From NCBI GenBank assembly GCA_934446475.1, contig CAKSEH010000014.1, positions 1 through 49,625 of the forward strand: DNA of 49,625 bases, given 5' to 3'. Below, piece by piece: positions 8,651-18,099 of the stretch. Origin of the DNA: an uncultured Eubacteriales bacterium (GTDB lineage: Bacteria > Bacillota > Clostridia > Oscillospirales > Acutalibacteraceae). The position numbers and the translations under genes were made by a program. Positions within the stretch are counted from its first letter, which is position 1. Every line of letters begins with the position of its first letter. The notes under the pieces were generated by a model that searched no databases, was not told the DNA's origin, and worked only from the letters and a program-made list of their open reading frames with translations.

Positions 8651-11600
8651 TCACGGAATAAACTTAACATTTTTTTCTCCGACAAGCGCTTTAAGAGCGT
8701 CGGTCAGTTCTTTATCTCCTTTTATTCTGAGCTTTTGCGGCGCTTTCAGCCTTTTTCCGCTGTCTTCGCAGACTATAACGACATCGTAATTCCCCGAAAA
8801 CCTTGAAATCGTTTCTTTGATTTTTGAAATAATATTTCCGTTTTCGGTCGGAATTTTAATATAAAGTCCCGATTTTATATTCTTTTTCACCGGCATACCC
8901 GCCGCATTTTCGGGCACATTCACGACACTGTCACAGGTTATTTCGGCATCTCTGTCCTCTCTTTCGCTTACTCTGCCGGTTAAAACAACAATATTGCCCT
9001 CGGTAAGGAGCGGTCTGTAAGCCGTGTATGCGGAAGAAAAAACCGTAACATCCACACTGCCCGTAATATCCTCAATTGAGGTGTAAGCTATAACGGAGTT
9101 GTTCTTAAGCTGTTTTACTTTAAGCGGGCCGAGTATTCCCACGGTTTTGACCCTTGCCCCGTCCTCCGTTTTCCTGTTCTTTATATCTTTTATTTTTATA
9201 TAATTGCCGCTTTGAACAAATCCCCTATAAAACTCCATAGGATGTCCAGAAAGATACATTCCCGCCGCTTCTTTTTCCAATTTAAGAAGCTGCATTTTAG
9301 GAAGTTCGTCACAGTCTTTAAGTTCATAAGACGAGCTTTCCGCAGTGTCCGAGAACAGTCCGAGCTGACCCTCGCCCGCAAAGCGGCGCTCGTCGTTTAC
9401 GACCGCAAGCACGCCGTCTATCCCCATAAGCATTTTTCTGCGATTTGATTCAAGCCCGTCGAGAGCACCCGATTTTATCAGTCCCTCAAGCGCCCTTCTG
9501 TTGAATTCCCTGCCTGTGTTCCTGCGGCAAAAATCATACATAGACCTATACGGTCCGTTTTCGTTTCTTTCTCTGATAAGTCCCTCTATAAGACTTCTCC
9601 CGAGGTTTTTAACAGCCGACAGTCCGAATCTTATGCCGTCTTTACAAGGGGTAAATTCTTCAAGGCTCTCATTGACCGACGGCGGCAAAACATTTATTCC
9701 CATTCTTTTGCACTCAAGAGTGTAAAGCGACAGCTTAGACGCACTTTCAAGCACGCTTGTAAAGAGCGAAGCAAAATATTCCTTAGGATAGCGGCATTTA
9801 AGAAACGCCGTTCTGTAAGCTACAACGGCATACGCAGCTGCGTGTGATTTATTAAAAGCATATGAGCTGAATGCCGACATATCGTCGAATATCTTCTCGG
9901 CAATTTTTTCGGGAACTCCTCTTTTAACCGCTCCCTCGCAAATAACAGCTCCGTCGGGTGAAACATCGCCGTATATAAACGATTTTCTTTCTCTTGCCAT
10001 AACATCGTGCTTTTTCTTTGCCATAGCACGCCTTACAATATCCGCTCTTCCCATAGAATATCCGGCAAGAGAACGAAACACCTGCATAACCTGTTCCTGG
10101 TATACTATACAGCCGTAGGTAACATCCAAAATAGGTTTTAAAAGCGGTGTGTCATAGGTGACATCCTCGGGATGATGACGGTTGTGGATATACTTAGGTA
10201 TCGAATCCATAGGACCGGGTCTGTAAAGCGACAAAATCGCTGTAAGGTCCTCCGTGTTTTCGGGTCCGAACTTCCGAAGCACGCTTTTCATACCTTCCGA
10301 TTCAAACTGAAAAACACCGTCGGTAAGACCCTGCCCCATCATATCAAGGGTCATTTTATCATTCATAGGAATTTTTTCGATATCAAAAGACGGCTCTGTT
10401 TTCCTGATATATTTCTCGGTATCGCTTATAACCGTAAGGTTCCTGAGCCCCAAAAAGTCCATTTTAAGAAGGCCCAATTCTTCAAGCACAGTCATAGTAT
10501 ACTGAGTGACGACAGCTTCATCGTTTAAAGCCAGCGGCACATAATCGCTGAGCGGTCGGTCCGATATAACAACGCCTGCGGCGTGGGTTGAAGCGTGCCT
10601 CGGCATACCCTCAACTCTTAAAGCCGTATCTATGAGCATTTTTATCTGAGTATCGCTCTCATAAAGTCTTTTAAGTTCTCCGACTCCCTTAAGCGCCCTC
10701 TCAATAGTCATAGACGGAGACTGCGGTATGAGCTTTGCCGTTTTATCGCAGACACCGTAAGGTATATCGAGCGCCCTGCCCACATCCCTTACTGCCGCTC
10801 TTGCCGCAAGAGTGCCGAAAGTTACTATTTGAGACACCCTGTCCGCACCGTATTTTGAAACGACATAATCAATAACCCTTTGACGGTTCACATAGCAGAA
10901 ATCTATATCGAAATCCGGCATTGACACCCTCTCGGGATTTAAAAAGCGCTCGAAAATAAGGTTATACTTAATAGGGTCTATGCCCGTTATGCCTATGCAG
11001 TATGCGGCTAGACTTCCTGCGCCCGAGCCTCTCCCGGGACCTACGGGTATTCCGTTTTTCTTAGCAAAATCAACAAAATCCCACACTATAAGATAGTAGT
11101 CGGTATATCCCATTTCCGATATGACCGAAAGCTCATAATCAAGCCTGTCTTTTACACTCTTTTCTGGATTTTCACCGTAAAGCCTGTAAAGGCCCTTATA
11201 ACATCTTTCTTTCAAAAACTCAAAATGATCTTCGCCGCCGGTATCAAAAAACGGGAGCTTGATTTTGCCGAATTCAAATGTAACATTGCATCTGTCCGCA
11301 ATTTTCACCGTGTTCTCAACAGCTTCGGGGGTACTTTCAAAAAGTTCAGCCATTTCTTCCGCCGATTTAAGATAAAATTCCTCTGTTTTAAACTCAATCG
11401 GATTTTTTTCGTTTATTTTACTCCCGGTCTGAACGCAAAGGAGCACTTTATGGATAAGAGCGTCCTCTTTTTTAATGTAATGAACATCGTTTGTCGCAAC
11501 AAGCGGTATTCCGGTTTCTTTTGAAAGCTTTATAAGCAAGGGGTTTATTTTTTGCTGTTCGTCAAGAAAATGATTTTGAAGTTCTATAAAAAAATTATTC

Positions 11601-12100
11601 TCCCCGAACACCGAGAGATATTCAAGTGCAGCGGATTTTGCCGCATCGTAATCGTTTCTTAAAAGAGCCGACGGAATTTCTCCCGCAAGGCAGGCGGAAA
11701 GTGCTATAATTCCCTTAGAATACTTCTTAAGCAGCTCCTTATCTACCCTCGGCTTTGAATAAAATCCTTCGGTAAACGAAAGAGAAACAAGCTTTATAAG
11801 ATTTTGATAGCCCTCGTTATTTTCGCAAAGCAGCACAAGGTGGTTGTACTTACTGTCAAACGCCTTTTGTTTATCAAACCGTGTTCTCGGTGCAACATAG
11901 ACCTCGCAGCCGATGATCGGTTTTATTCCTCTTTTAACTGCGGCTTTGTAAAATTCCACTGCACCGTACATAACGCCGTGGTCTGTCACGGCAACGCTTT
12001 TCTGACCCTGTTTTAAAACAGCGTCCATAAGCTCGTCGATACGGCAACAGCCGTCAAGCAGACTGTATTGTGTATGCAAATGCAGATGCGCAAATTCCAT
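8651..12100 (-). CDS. dnaE: DNA polymerase III alpha subunit, DnaE type
   Basis: A 1149-residue C-family replicative polymerase. The start at 12100 is preceded by an AAGGAGAT site; ten further in-frame codons upstream lack one. The N-terminal PHP domain opens with HLHLH (5-9). The palm carries the catalytic aspartates in PDFDIDF (D398 and D400), with the third at D548 in MDFLGLRNL. Helix-hairpin-helix, OB-fold and C-terminal regions follow. In Firmicutes DnaE normally works beside PolC, which is not in this window. It is co-directional with murB, rapZ and whiA, and a gap of about 50 bp after whiA makes read-through likely. Confidence 0.96.
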   Translation of the reverse strand: MEFAHLHLHTQYSLLDGCCRIDELMDAVLKQGQKSVAVTDHGVMYGAVEFYKAAVKRGIKPIIGCEVYVAPRTRFDKQKAFDSKYNHLVLLCENNEGYQNLIKLVSLSFTEGFYSKPRVDKELLKKYSKGIIALSACLAGEIPSALLRNDYDAAKSAALEYLSVFGENNFFIELQNHFLDEQQKINPLLIKLSKETGIPLVATNDVHYIKKEDALIHKVLLCVQTGSKINEKNPIEFKTEEFYLKSAEEMAELFESTPEAVENTVKIADRCNVTFEFGKIKLPFFDTGGEDHFEFLKERCYKGLYRLYGENPEKSVKDRLDYELSVISEMGYTDYYLIVWDFVDFAKKNGIPVGPGRGSGAGSLAAYCIGITGIDPIKYNLIFERFLNPERVSMPDFDIDFCYVNRQRVIDYVVSKYGADRVSQIVTFGTLAARAAVRDVGRALDIPYGVCDKTAKLIPQSPSMTIERALKGVGELKRLYESDTQIKMLIDTALRVEGMPRHASTHAAGVVISDRPLSDYVPLALNDEAVVTQYTMTVLEELGLLKMDFLGLRNLTVISDTEKYIRKTEPSFDIEKIPMNDKMTLDMMGQGLTDGVFQFESEGMKSVLRKFGPENTEDLTAILSLYRPGPMDSIPKYIHNRHHPEDVTYDTPLLKPILDVTYGCIVYQEQVMQVFRSLAGYSMGRADIVRRAMAKKKHDVMARERKSFIYGDVSPDGAVICEGAVKRGVPEKIAEKIFDDMSAFSSYAFNKSHAAAYAVVAYRTAFLKCRYPKEYFASLFTSVLESASKLSLYTLECKRMGINVLPPSVNESLEEFTPCKDGIRFGLSAVKNLGRSLIEGLIRERNENGPYRSMYDFCRRNTGREFNRRALEGLIKSGALDGLESNRRKMLMGIDGVLAVVNDERRFAGEGQLGLFSDTAESSSYELKDCDELPKMQLLKLEKEAAGMYLSGHPMEFYRGFVQSGNYIKIKDIKNRKTEDGARVKTVGILGPLKVKQLKNNSVIAYTSIEDITGSVDVTVFSSAYTAYRPLLTEGNIVVLTGRVSEREDRDAEITCDSVVNVPENAAGMPVKKNIKSGLYIKIPTENGNIISKIKETISRFSGNYDVVIVCEDSGKRLKAPQKLRIKGDKELTDALKALVGEKNVKFIP

Positions 12101-12152
12101 AGCCGTATCTCCTTTAGTTTCGTCATTCAAAGCGCTCGGATTAAAACCGTCC

Positions 12153-13070
12153 TTAATTCCCGCTTTTTCTCAACTTAATTTCATTATATATTTTCATTAT
12201 TTTTTGCAGTCTGTGATTAAGACCCGAAACGGTTATCGCCTCGTTTGAAAGAGAGCAAAGCTCTTTTAAAGACGCCTCGGGATACCGCTCCCTTAATTCG
12301 GCTGCGCAAACAAGTTCATCTGGCAAAGCTTCAAGGTAGGCGTTTTTCTTAAGATACGCTATTGCCCTGCGCTGTGAAAGAGAAGCCTCGACAGTCTTTT
12401 TAATATTTGCGCTGTCGCAATTTCTGCCTCTGTTCTGCGCATTCTTAACGCTCTTTAAAATAGAAGTTTCCATCATTTCAAGGCTTCTTGCCGAAGCACC
12501 CACAAGGGCAAGCAGATAACTTATGGTCTCGCTTTTTTTGGTATAGACCGTGTAAGCGCCGCCTCTTTTTGAAAGATGCATTTCTATGCCGTGCTCATAC
12601 AAAAGAGAAGAAAGTTCATTTGCAAGCGACTCGTTTTTAACCGAAAAATCAAGTCTGTAACACTTATCGGGATCCGCAAGATGACCGCAGGCAAGAAACG
12701 CTCCCCTTATAAAACAACCGACGCAGCAATCCTTTCTTATTATTTCCCTGTTTATTATATTATCGCCTATTCCGAAATCGACCGTTGCAAGAATTTTAAG
12801 CCTGTCCCCCTCGCTCGGAACCGATACTACATACGTCGGTCTTTTACCGCCGCCGCAGGAAACGCAGGCGTCTGCGCCGTATATTCGCTTTAAAAGGCCC
12901 GCATAACAATATGCGGTCTTTTCATTTTCTGTTTGCAAGGCTATGCGTTTTACGGAGAACGAACGGCCGAAAAGCGCAAAACCGTATATCATCGCATTCC
13001 GGCAGCAGTTTTTGGTTTTTATTTCGGAAAGTTCGTTTTTAATACTTGAACAAAAAGATATTTCCGCCAT
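12153..13070 (-). CDS. whiA: Sporulation/cell-division regulator WhiA
   Basis: This 305-residue DNA-binding protein has the WhiA layout. It starts with an N-terminal motif (SFCSSIKNELSEI) and continues with a degenerate LAGLIDADG homing-endonuclease-like fold. A C-terminal helix-turn-helix carries the characteristic RAIAYLKKN and HRLQKI segments. WhiA acts in sporulation of actinomycetes and in division and chromosome segregation in Bacillus. The start codon is three bases after the stop of rapZ, so the two are almost certainly translated from one message. The usual neighbour yvcK is missing between them. Confidence 0.94.
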   Translation of the reverse strand: MAEISFCSSIKNELSEIKTKNCCRNAMIYGFALFGRSFSVKRIALQTENEKTAYCYAGLLKRIYGADACVSCGGGKRPTYVVSVPSEGDRLKILATVDFGIGDNIINREIIRKDCCVGCFIRGAFLACGHLADPDKCYRLDFSVKNESLANELSSLLYEHGIEMHLSKRGGAYTVYTKKSETISYLLALVGASARSLEMMETSILKSVKNAQNRGRNCDSANIKKTVEASLSQRRAIAYLKKNAYLEALPDELVCAAELRERYPEASLKELCSLSNEAITVSGLNHRLQKIMKIYNEIKLRKSGN

Positions 13071-13073
13071 ATT

Positions 13074-13934
13074 TTATGCCTTGAATATATCCCTATGGCT
13101 TATGTTCACACAGTAGCCGCCGTCAGTCAGATGAGAAGCCAGCAATTCCGCAAAGGTAACAGAACGGTGTTTTCCCCCCGTGCATCCCACGGCTATAACA
13201 AATCTGCTCTTTCCTTCTTTGACATAAAGCGGCATAGAATAATCCACCAGCTCCAAAAGCCTTTTTTCAAACTCACGGCTTTCTTCAAAGCTCATAACAT
13301 AATCTCTTACTTCCTTGTCCTTACCCGTTTTGTGTTTAAGCTCGTCTATGTAAAACGGGTTCGGCAGACACCGCACGTCAATGACCATATCCGCCTCACT
13401 GTCAAGACCGTACTTAAACCCGAAGGACTTGCAAACGACCGTGAATCCTCCCCTCTCATTGCCGAAAAACAGCTCCGAGAGCTGACTTTTAAGCTGAGCC
13501 GAGGATATCCTGCTTGTATCGACGACATAATCCGCCGTAAATCTTATCTGAGACAGCAGTTGACGCTCCTTTGCGACCGCCTGTGTAAGCGACATATTGT
13601 CTTTATCGCAAAGAGGGTGTTTTCTGCGGTTTTCTTTATATCTTCTGACCAGCACATCGTCCTGGGCGTCGAGGAAAAGTATTTTATAATCAATATTGTT
13701 TTTCTTAAGATTCTTAAGCACATCGGATATCTCGGAAAACATATCTCCGCCTCTTATATCGGTGACTATAGCCATCTTAAGAAGTTCTGCACTTCCCCTT
13801 TTTGAAAGCTCGACAAACGCCGGAATTATTGCAGGCGGGATATTATCCACGCAGTAAAAACCCATATCCTCAAGCGCATTTGCCGCCTGAGACTTTCCCG
13901 CTCCCGACATACCTGTTACTATCAGTATATTCAA
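13074..13934 (-). CDS. rapZ: RNase adapter / nucleotide-binding protein RapZ (YvcJ)
   Basis: A 286-residue P-loop protein. Walker A is GMSGAGKS (8-15), and the conserved C-terminal GCTGGKHRS motif binds small ligands in RapZ. In Enterobacteria RapZ presents GlmZ RNA to RNase E; in Firmicutes YvcJ has nucleotide-binding activity and affects competence. It lies 12 bp after murB and 3 bp before whiA, in the order typical of Clostridia. Confidence 0.95.
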   Translation of the reverse strand: MNILIVTGMSGAGKSQAANALEDMGFYCVDNIPPAIIPAFVELSKRGSAELLKMAIVTDIRGGDMFSEISDVLKNLKKNNIDYKILFLDAQDDVLVRRYKENRRKHPLCDKDNMSLTQAVAKERQLLSQIRFTADYVVDTSRISSAQLKSQLSELFFGNERGGFTVVCKSFGFKYGLDSEADMVIDVRCLPNPFYIDELKHKTGKDKEVRDYVMSFEESREFEKRLLELVDYSMPLYVKEGKSRFVIAVGCTGGKHRSVTFAELLASHLTDGGYCVNISHRDIFKA

Positions 13935-13946
13935 AGCTTCTTCCTC

Positions 13947-14852
13947 CTAAAATTCTCCCACAAAAATAACTTCCGGCTCCAGTTTGACTCCGTCGCCCTC
14001 AAAAACCTTTTCACTTACCGTATCAATAAGATTCTTTACATCCGCTGCGGTCGCCGAGCCTTTGTTTATAATAAATCCGGCGTGCTTTTCGCTCACCTGC
14101 GCATTGCCGACGCTTATTCCCTTAAGACCGTTTTTTTCAATAAGCGCTCCTGCGTAATACCCCTGAGGCCGCTTGAATGTGCTGCCTGCACTCGGGTATT
14201 CGAGCGGTTGTTTTGATGCCCTTCTCGCAAGGAATTCTTCCATTTCGGACTTTATTTTTCCCTTTTCGCCGTGTTTAAGTTTCAAAACGGCTTCGGTTAT
14301 AATAAATTCGTTTTCTTTAAATACGCTGCTTCTGTACCCGAGCTTCATATCATCTGCTCCGATATATATATCTTTGCCGTTTTTATCTATACAGTAAGCG
14401 CCTACAACAACATCGGACATTTCCCCTCCGTAAGCTCCGGCGTTCATATAAAGGGCACCCCCGACGCTGCCGGGTATACCGTAAGCAAATTCAAGCCCCG
14501 AAAGCCCTGCGTCAAGTGCTTTTATACATACTTTTGAAAGGGCTGCGCCCGCTTTGCAGATTATATTTTCCGATTCAGCCGTTATTCCGTTTAGTTTTGA
14601 AAGCGATATTACAGCTCCTCTTATTCCGTTGTCGGAAACAAGAAGATCCGAGCCTCTTCCTATGACAAAATACGGTACACCGTGCCTTTTTGCGAGGGAA
14701 AGAACCGTTTTTATTTCTTCGCTGTTTTCGGGATAAACGAAAACATCGGCAACTCCGCCTATTTTAAAGGTGGTATGCAGACTCATCGGTTCATTTTCAC
14801 GGTACTCTGTGTTGTTTTCAAAAAGGGCTTTTTTAAACGCCTCAAGGTTCAT
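13947..14852 (-). CDS. murB: UDP-N-acetylenolpyruvoylglucosamine reductase
   Basis: A 301-residue FAD enzyme that makes UDP-N-acetylmuramic acid for peptidoglycan. The FAD-binding part shows the pattern VIGRGSDLLVSD, then the glycine-rich YGIPGSVGGALYMNAGA. The catalytic Ser is in PSAGSTFKRP (Ser224), Arg174 is in YRSS, and the conserved Glu near the end is Glu294. The short length and lack of the extra Tyr loop indicate a type II MurB. About 80 bp separate it from the beta-helix gene upstream; no clear terminator is visible in that gap. Confidence 0.96.
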   Translation of the reverse strand: MNLEAFKKALFENNTEYRENEPMSLHTTFKIGGVADVFVYPENSEEIKTVLSLAKRHGVPYFVIGRGSDLLVSDNGIRGAVISLSKLNGITAESENIICKAGAALSKVCIKALDAGLSGLEFAYGIPGSVGGALYMNAGAYGGEMSDVVVGAYCIDKNGKDIYIGADDMKLGYRSSVFKENEFIITEAVLKLKHGEKGKIKSEMEEFLARRASKQPLEYPSAGSTFKRPQGYYAGALIEKNGLKGISVGNAQVSEKHAGFIINKGSATAADVKNLIDTVSEKVFEGDGVKLEPEVIFVGEF

Positions 14853-14931
14853 AGAATATGCTCCTTATGAATTCGGAATGTGATTTTTTCAAGTGCGGGA
14901 AATGCGGACCGGTTCCCCTACGGTAAGCTTT

Positions 14932-16800
14932 TTATTTTATATCTATTACTGTATCCAAAGCTCCGATATGACAGCTGAGATCGGCGCCTATGTGTTTTGA
15001 AATGTCGGCTCCTTCTCCCTCATAACGGAATCCTCCGTTTATTACTTCAAGAAGCTCCCATTTTTCGATTTTTCTGTTATATCGTATGCGTATACGGTTA
15101 TCTTCGGTAAGTACAACTTCATTTTCAAAAGTATTTGTATCGTCGGGCTTGAAGGTTATCGGTGCCGTTCCCTTTTGTCCCGAAAGGGTTACGGTATAGC
15201 CTTCTTCATAAGCCGGAGCCCTAAGGTCCATTGGGTTATGCGCCCGAAGTCTTGCAAAAGTCGGTTCCTTTGCGGTGAGTTCAAGGAATTCAATAACCGG
15301 AACGACCCTTGCGTGCTCCTTTGTTATTTCCTGAACCGAACTGTAACCGACGCCGTCATTCTTTTTCGGCCTGCAATTTTCGTAACGGTTGTTTTTGAAT
15401 GCGGGTGCCGAGCCGTAATGATCCCTGAGCCACGGCATCACAGCGTTTATGAAGGTGTTGTTTTCAAACCTTATATTTTCAAAATAAGGCAGGCACTTGG
15501 AATGCCATCTGCCGTCAAGATAATCTGACATTGTTTCCTTATCGTTGCCGAGCATAACCGACGGGCGTGCTCTCTCATCGCTTAAAGATTCGAAAATATT
15601 ATTCCTTATTACCATATTTTTATGTTGCTTTTCAAATCTGTTACTTAACATCCTCTCGGGATTAGGCGCACCGTAAGCGCTGACAAATGTGAGCATAGCT
15701 CTGAACCCTTTTATAAGGTTGTTTTCTATTATAAAGTTTTCGTCTTTGTGCCTGTGGCGGCCTTCCCAGCAATCGGAATTAAAGGCGGATATTGCACCGT
15801 CACGGCTTATTATCGTGTTGTTTCTTATGTTGACCGGTCCGCTTGTGCCGCCGTCAAACATAAAGCAGCCTACACCGTTACAGGTTACACTGCCCCCTAA
15901 ATTCATTACATTATTTTCTATAAATATCGAATATCCGTCGTTATGTCCCTCGTTAAACGAAAAAGCATTTGATCTGTTTCCGGTGAAATAACAATTTTTA
16001 AAGGTACAGCTGCCGTTTCCGAGTTCTAAAAAGCGATTAAAATTTGCAAACTCCACCCACATATTCGAACCGTATTCATCACTCCCGAACCGACTGTTTT
16101 CAACAGTTGCAAAATGGGCGCCGAAATTAAAGCACGAACCGTTGGTATCAAACATTTTGCAGTCATTCATATCTATTTTCTGAACTGCGCCGCCGGCATA
16201 AGTAATTTCGCCTCTGTATCCGTGAACACAAATTGAATACATACCTACTTTTCCGAGCCTTACGCCGTCGGTATCGTGAAAACATATGCCCTTATGCATA
16301 ATATCCCAGCCGTCTCCGGTTTCGATATCCGAAGGCCAGTGCGTTTTCCCGGTGCTGTGTGTTCCGCCGTAGAGGTCAAAATCCCTGAATGTTATATTCG
16401 TCAAAAGCTCTTTGCTGCCCTTTAAAGGCATTATTCTGATACCGTGAACTCTCTGAACCGTATCTTCACCGTTACGGTTTTTTACGATTTTGTATTCTCC
16501 CGGAGTGCGTATAAAAGTCTTATTCATACCGCTGCCGCTTAAAGTAATATTGCTGTAGCATATATAAAGACACGCCGTATCCGTGTTCTCGGGATACCCC
16601 GGAACATCTCCGGATTCCTGATGGCCGTTTAAGCAGTATATGCCCTCGGGTATAAGGACTGTGCCGCCACCGTTCTTCCCGACCGTGTCAAGAGCAGTCT
16701 GCACAGTCTCGGTGTTAGTCCATTTTTGCTCTTCGGTTATATTACCGCCCTCATAGAGCTTTCCGTAATTTAAAACACTGTAAACCGCTTTATTATCCAT
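14932..16800 (-). CDS. Cytoplasmic right-handed beta-helix protein, pectate-lyase-3-like
   Basis: A 622-residue protein. The start at 16800 follows a GAGGGA site; a GTG five codons earlier overlaps that site. Residues about 25-55 have the pectate lyase 3 opening: VQTALDTVGKNGGGTVLIPEG. After that come many short strand repeats rich in Asn and Gly, such as FENNTFIN and IENNLIKG, that mark a parallel beta-helix. No signal peptide is visible, so it should stay in the cytosol. It sits 17 bp after a ROK sugar kinase, which suggests joint work on an imported oligosaccharide. Activity (lyase, hydrolase or epimerase) cannot be assigned. Confidence 0.82.
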   Translation of the reverse strand: MDNKAVYSVLNYGKLYEGGNITEEQKWTNTETVQTALDTVGKNGGGTVLIPEGIYCLNGHQESGDVPGYPENTDTACLYICYSNITLSGSGMNKTFIRTPGEYKIVKNRNGEDTVQRVHGIRIMPLKGSKELLTNITFRDFDLYGGTHSTGKTHWPSDIETGDGWDIMHKGICFHDTDGVRLGKVGMYSICVHGYRGEITYAGGAVQKIDMNDCKMFDTNGSCFNFGAHFATVENSRFGSDEYGSNMWVEFANFNRFLELGNGSCTFKNCYFTGNRSNAFSFNEGHNDGYSIFIENNVMNLGGSVTCNGVGCFMFDGGTSGPVNIRNNTIISRDGAISAFNSDCWEGRHRHKDENFIIENNLIKGFRAMLTFVSAYGAPNPERMLSNRFEKQHKNMVIRNNIFESLSDERARPSVMLGNDKETMSDYLDGRWHSKCLPYFENIRFENNTFINAVMPWLRDHYGSAPAFKNNRYENCRPKKNDGVGYSSVQEITKEHARVVPVIEFLELTAKEPTFARLRAHNPMDLRAPAYEEGYTVTLSGQKGTAPITFKPDDTNTFENEVVLTEDNRIRIRYNRKIEKWELLEVINGGFRYEGEGADISKHIGADLSCHIGALDTVIDIK

Positions 16801-16817
16801 AAGTTTTTCCCTCACTT

Positions 16818-17774
16818 TTATTTATACAGATTGCAAAGGCACGCAGCGCCGATTATTCCCGCATCGTTTCCGAGCGTTGCTGCTTTTATAACCGTTCTGC
16901 GCTCAATGTTACGGGCGTAATCCTCACCCTCGACGATATCCCTTAAAGGAAGAATAAGAGCGTCCCCCTCGTGCGATATTCCGCCGCCTATACAAAGCAC
17001 ATCGGGCTGAAAAATGTTTATCATATTTGCTATTCCGACCGCAAGATAGCCTATATAGCCGTCAACCACCCGTTTTGCGGCGTAATCACCCTCACGCATA
17101 CCTTTAAATGCGGTCATTCCGCTTACGGCTTCTATATTGCCGTCGCAAAGTTCCCACATAACGCTTTCCGGATATCTTATCATTGCCTGCTTTGTCTGAC
17201 GGATGAGCGCCGTTGCCGAAGCATAGGCTTCAAAACAACCGTTGCGTCCGCAGGTGCATCTTTCGCCGTTCATTTGTATGACAGTGTGTCCGAGCTCGGC
17301 TCCCGCATAGTTTGAACCGGAATATATCCTGCCGTTTATTATTATGCCGCCGCCTACGCCCGTGCCGAGCGTTATCGCAATGAAATTTTCCGTTCCCTTA
17401 CCCGCTCCGGCTATATATTCGCCGTACGCCGCAGCATTAGCGTCGTTCTCAAGATAAAACTTCCTGCCCGTTCTCTCAAACATCATTTCACATATCGGCA
17501 CATTGTGGAAATCAAGGTTGTTTGCGTATGTTATTACACCGTTTTCGGGGTCAACCGCTCCGGGCGAGCCTATACCCATAGACTCTATGTCATCAAGGGT
17601 AATTCCGGCGTTTTCGGCAGCCTCAACGGCAACTGCCGCCATATCGTCGACAATTTTCTCCGCAGACCTCGGCATATCGGTTTTCCGCTTTGCCGTCCCC
17701 ATTATTTTATATTCGTCGTCAACAACCCCGGCGACTATGTTTGTGCCGCCTAAATCTATTCCGAGCTTATACAT
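16818..17774 (-). CDS. ROK-family sugar kinase (glucokinase-like)
   Basis: A 318-residue cytosolic kinase. The phosphate loop is DLGGTN (7-12), and the catalytic Asp is D111 in NDANAAAYGE. The ROK zinc site is complete: His163 in ELGH plus Cys173, Cys175 and Cys180 in CTCGRNGC. Glucose is the usual substrate for this length class, but other hexoses or N-acetyl sugars are possible. It is followed by the beta-helix gene in what looks like one transcript. A small hairpin (ACTCAT/ATGAGT, 17791-17805) lies just upstream of its AAGGAG site. Confidence 0.93.
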   Translation of the reverse strand: MYKLGIDLGGTNIVAGVVDDEYKIMGTAKRKTDMPRSAEKIVDDMAAVAVEAAENAGITLDDIESMGIGSPGAVDPENGVITYANNLDFHNVPICEMMFERTGRKFYLENDANAAAYGEYIAGAGKGTENFIAITLGTGVGGGIIINGRIYSGSNYAGAELGHTVIQMNGERCTCGRNGCFEAYASATALIRQTKQAMIRYPESVMWELCDGNIEAVSGMTAFKGMREGDYAAKRVVDGYIGYLAVGIANMINIFQPDVLCIGGGISHEGDALILPLRDIVEGEDYARNIERRTVIKAATLGNDAGIIGAACLCNLYK

Positions 17775-17825
17775 AAAAACATCTCCTTAAACTCATTTTA
17801 TGAGTGTGATTTATTTTCATTTGCT

Positions 17826-18097
17826 TAGACAATCAGGGTACCCTACTTCCCATAGCGGAAAATTTGTCCGATTATATTGTCTCGTCATTTGAAATACGGC
17901 AGTATTCCTGCATTCCTCAACTTCATAAGCGAAAAAATTTTCTCGCTATGGGTCAAAGATTTTGTAAGAAAACGGCATAGATTAGCGGCGAGGAGCGACG
18001 CACGAGGAATACCGACGTATTTTATGAGCGGAGGGCAACAATGCCGAAACTAATGCCGTTTCTTCAAAAAAGCATTGTACCCTGATTGTATTGTCTA
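17826..18097. repeat. 272-bp palindromic, MITE-like repeat element (copy A)
   Basis: This 325-bp gap between hprK and the ROK kinase holds no gene. It is filled by an element bounded by TAGACAATCAGGGTAC at 17826-17841 and its inverted counterpart ending in TATTGTCTA at 18097; the right copy has an extra ACAAT. Further inverted pairs lie inside: 17849-17857 with 17944-17952, 17892-17908 with 18006-18022, and 17966-17978 with 18053-18064. The RNA or single strand should fold extensively. The left 57 bp recur at 40529-40592. The right end stops three bases before the hprK stop codon. No transposase is encoded, so any movement would need one in trans. Confidence 0.75.
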
Positions 18098-18099
18098 GA

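Noticed and set aside
13095..13805. Long open frame (236 codons) on the plus strand
   Set aside because: It lies antisense within rapZ, whose Walker A and GCTGGKHRS motifs are clear. The frame has no ribosome site and no recognisable protein features.
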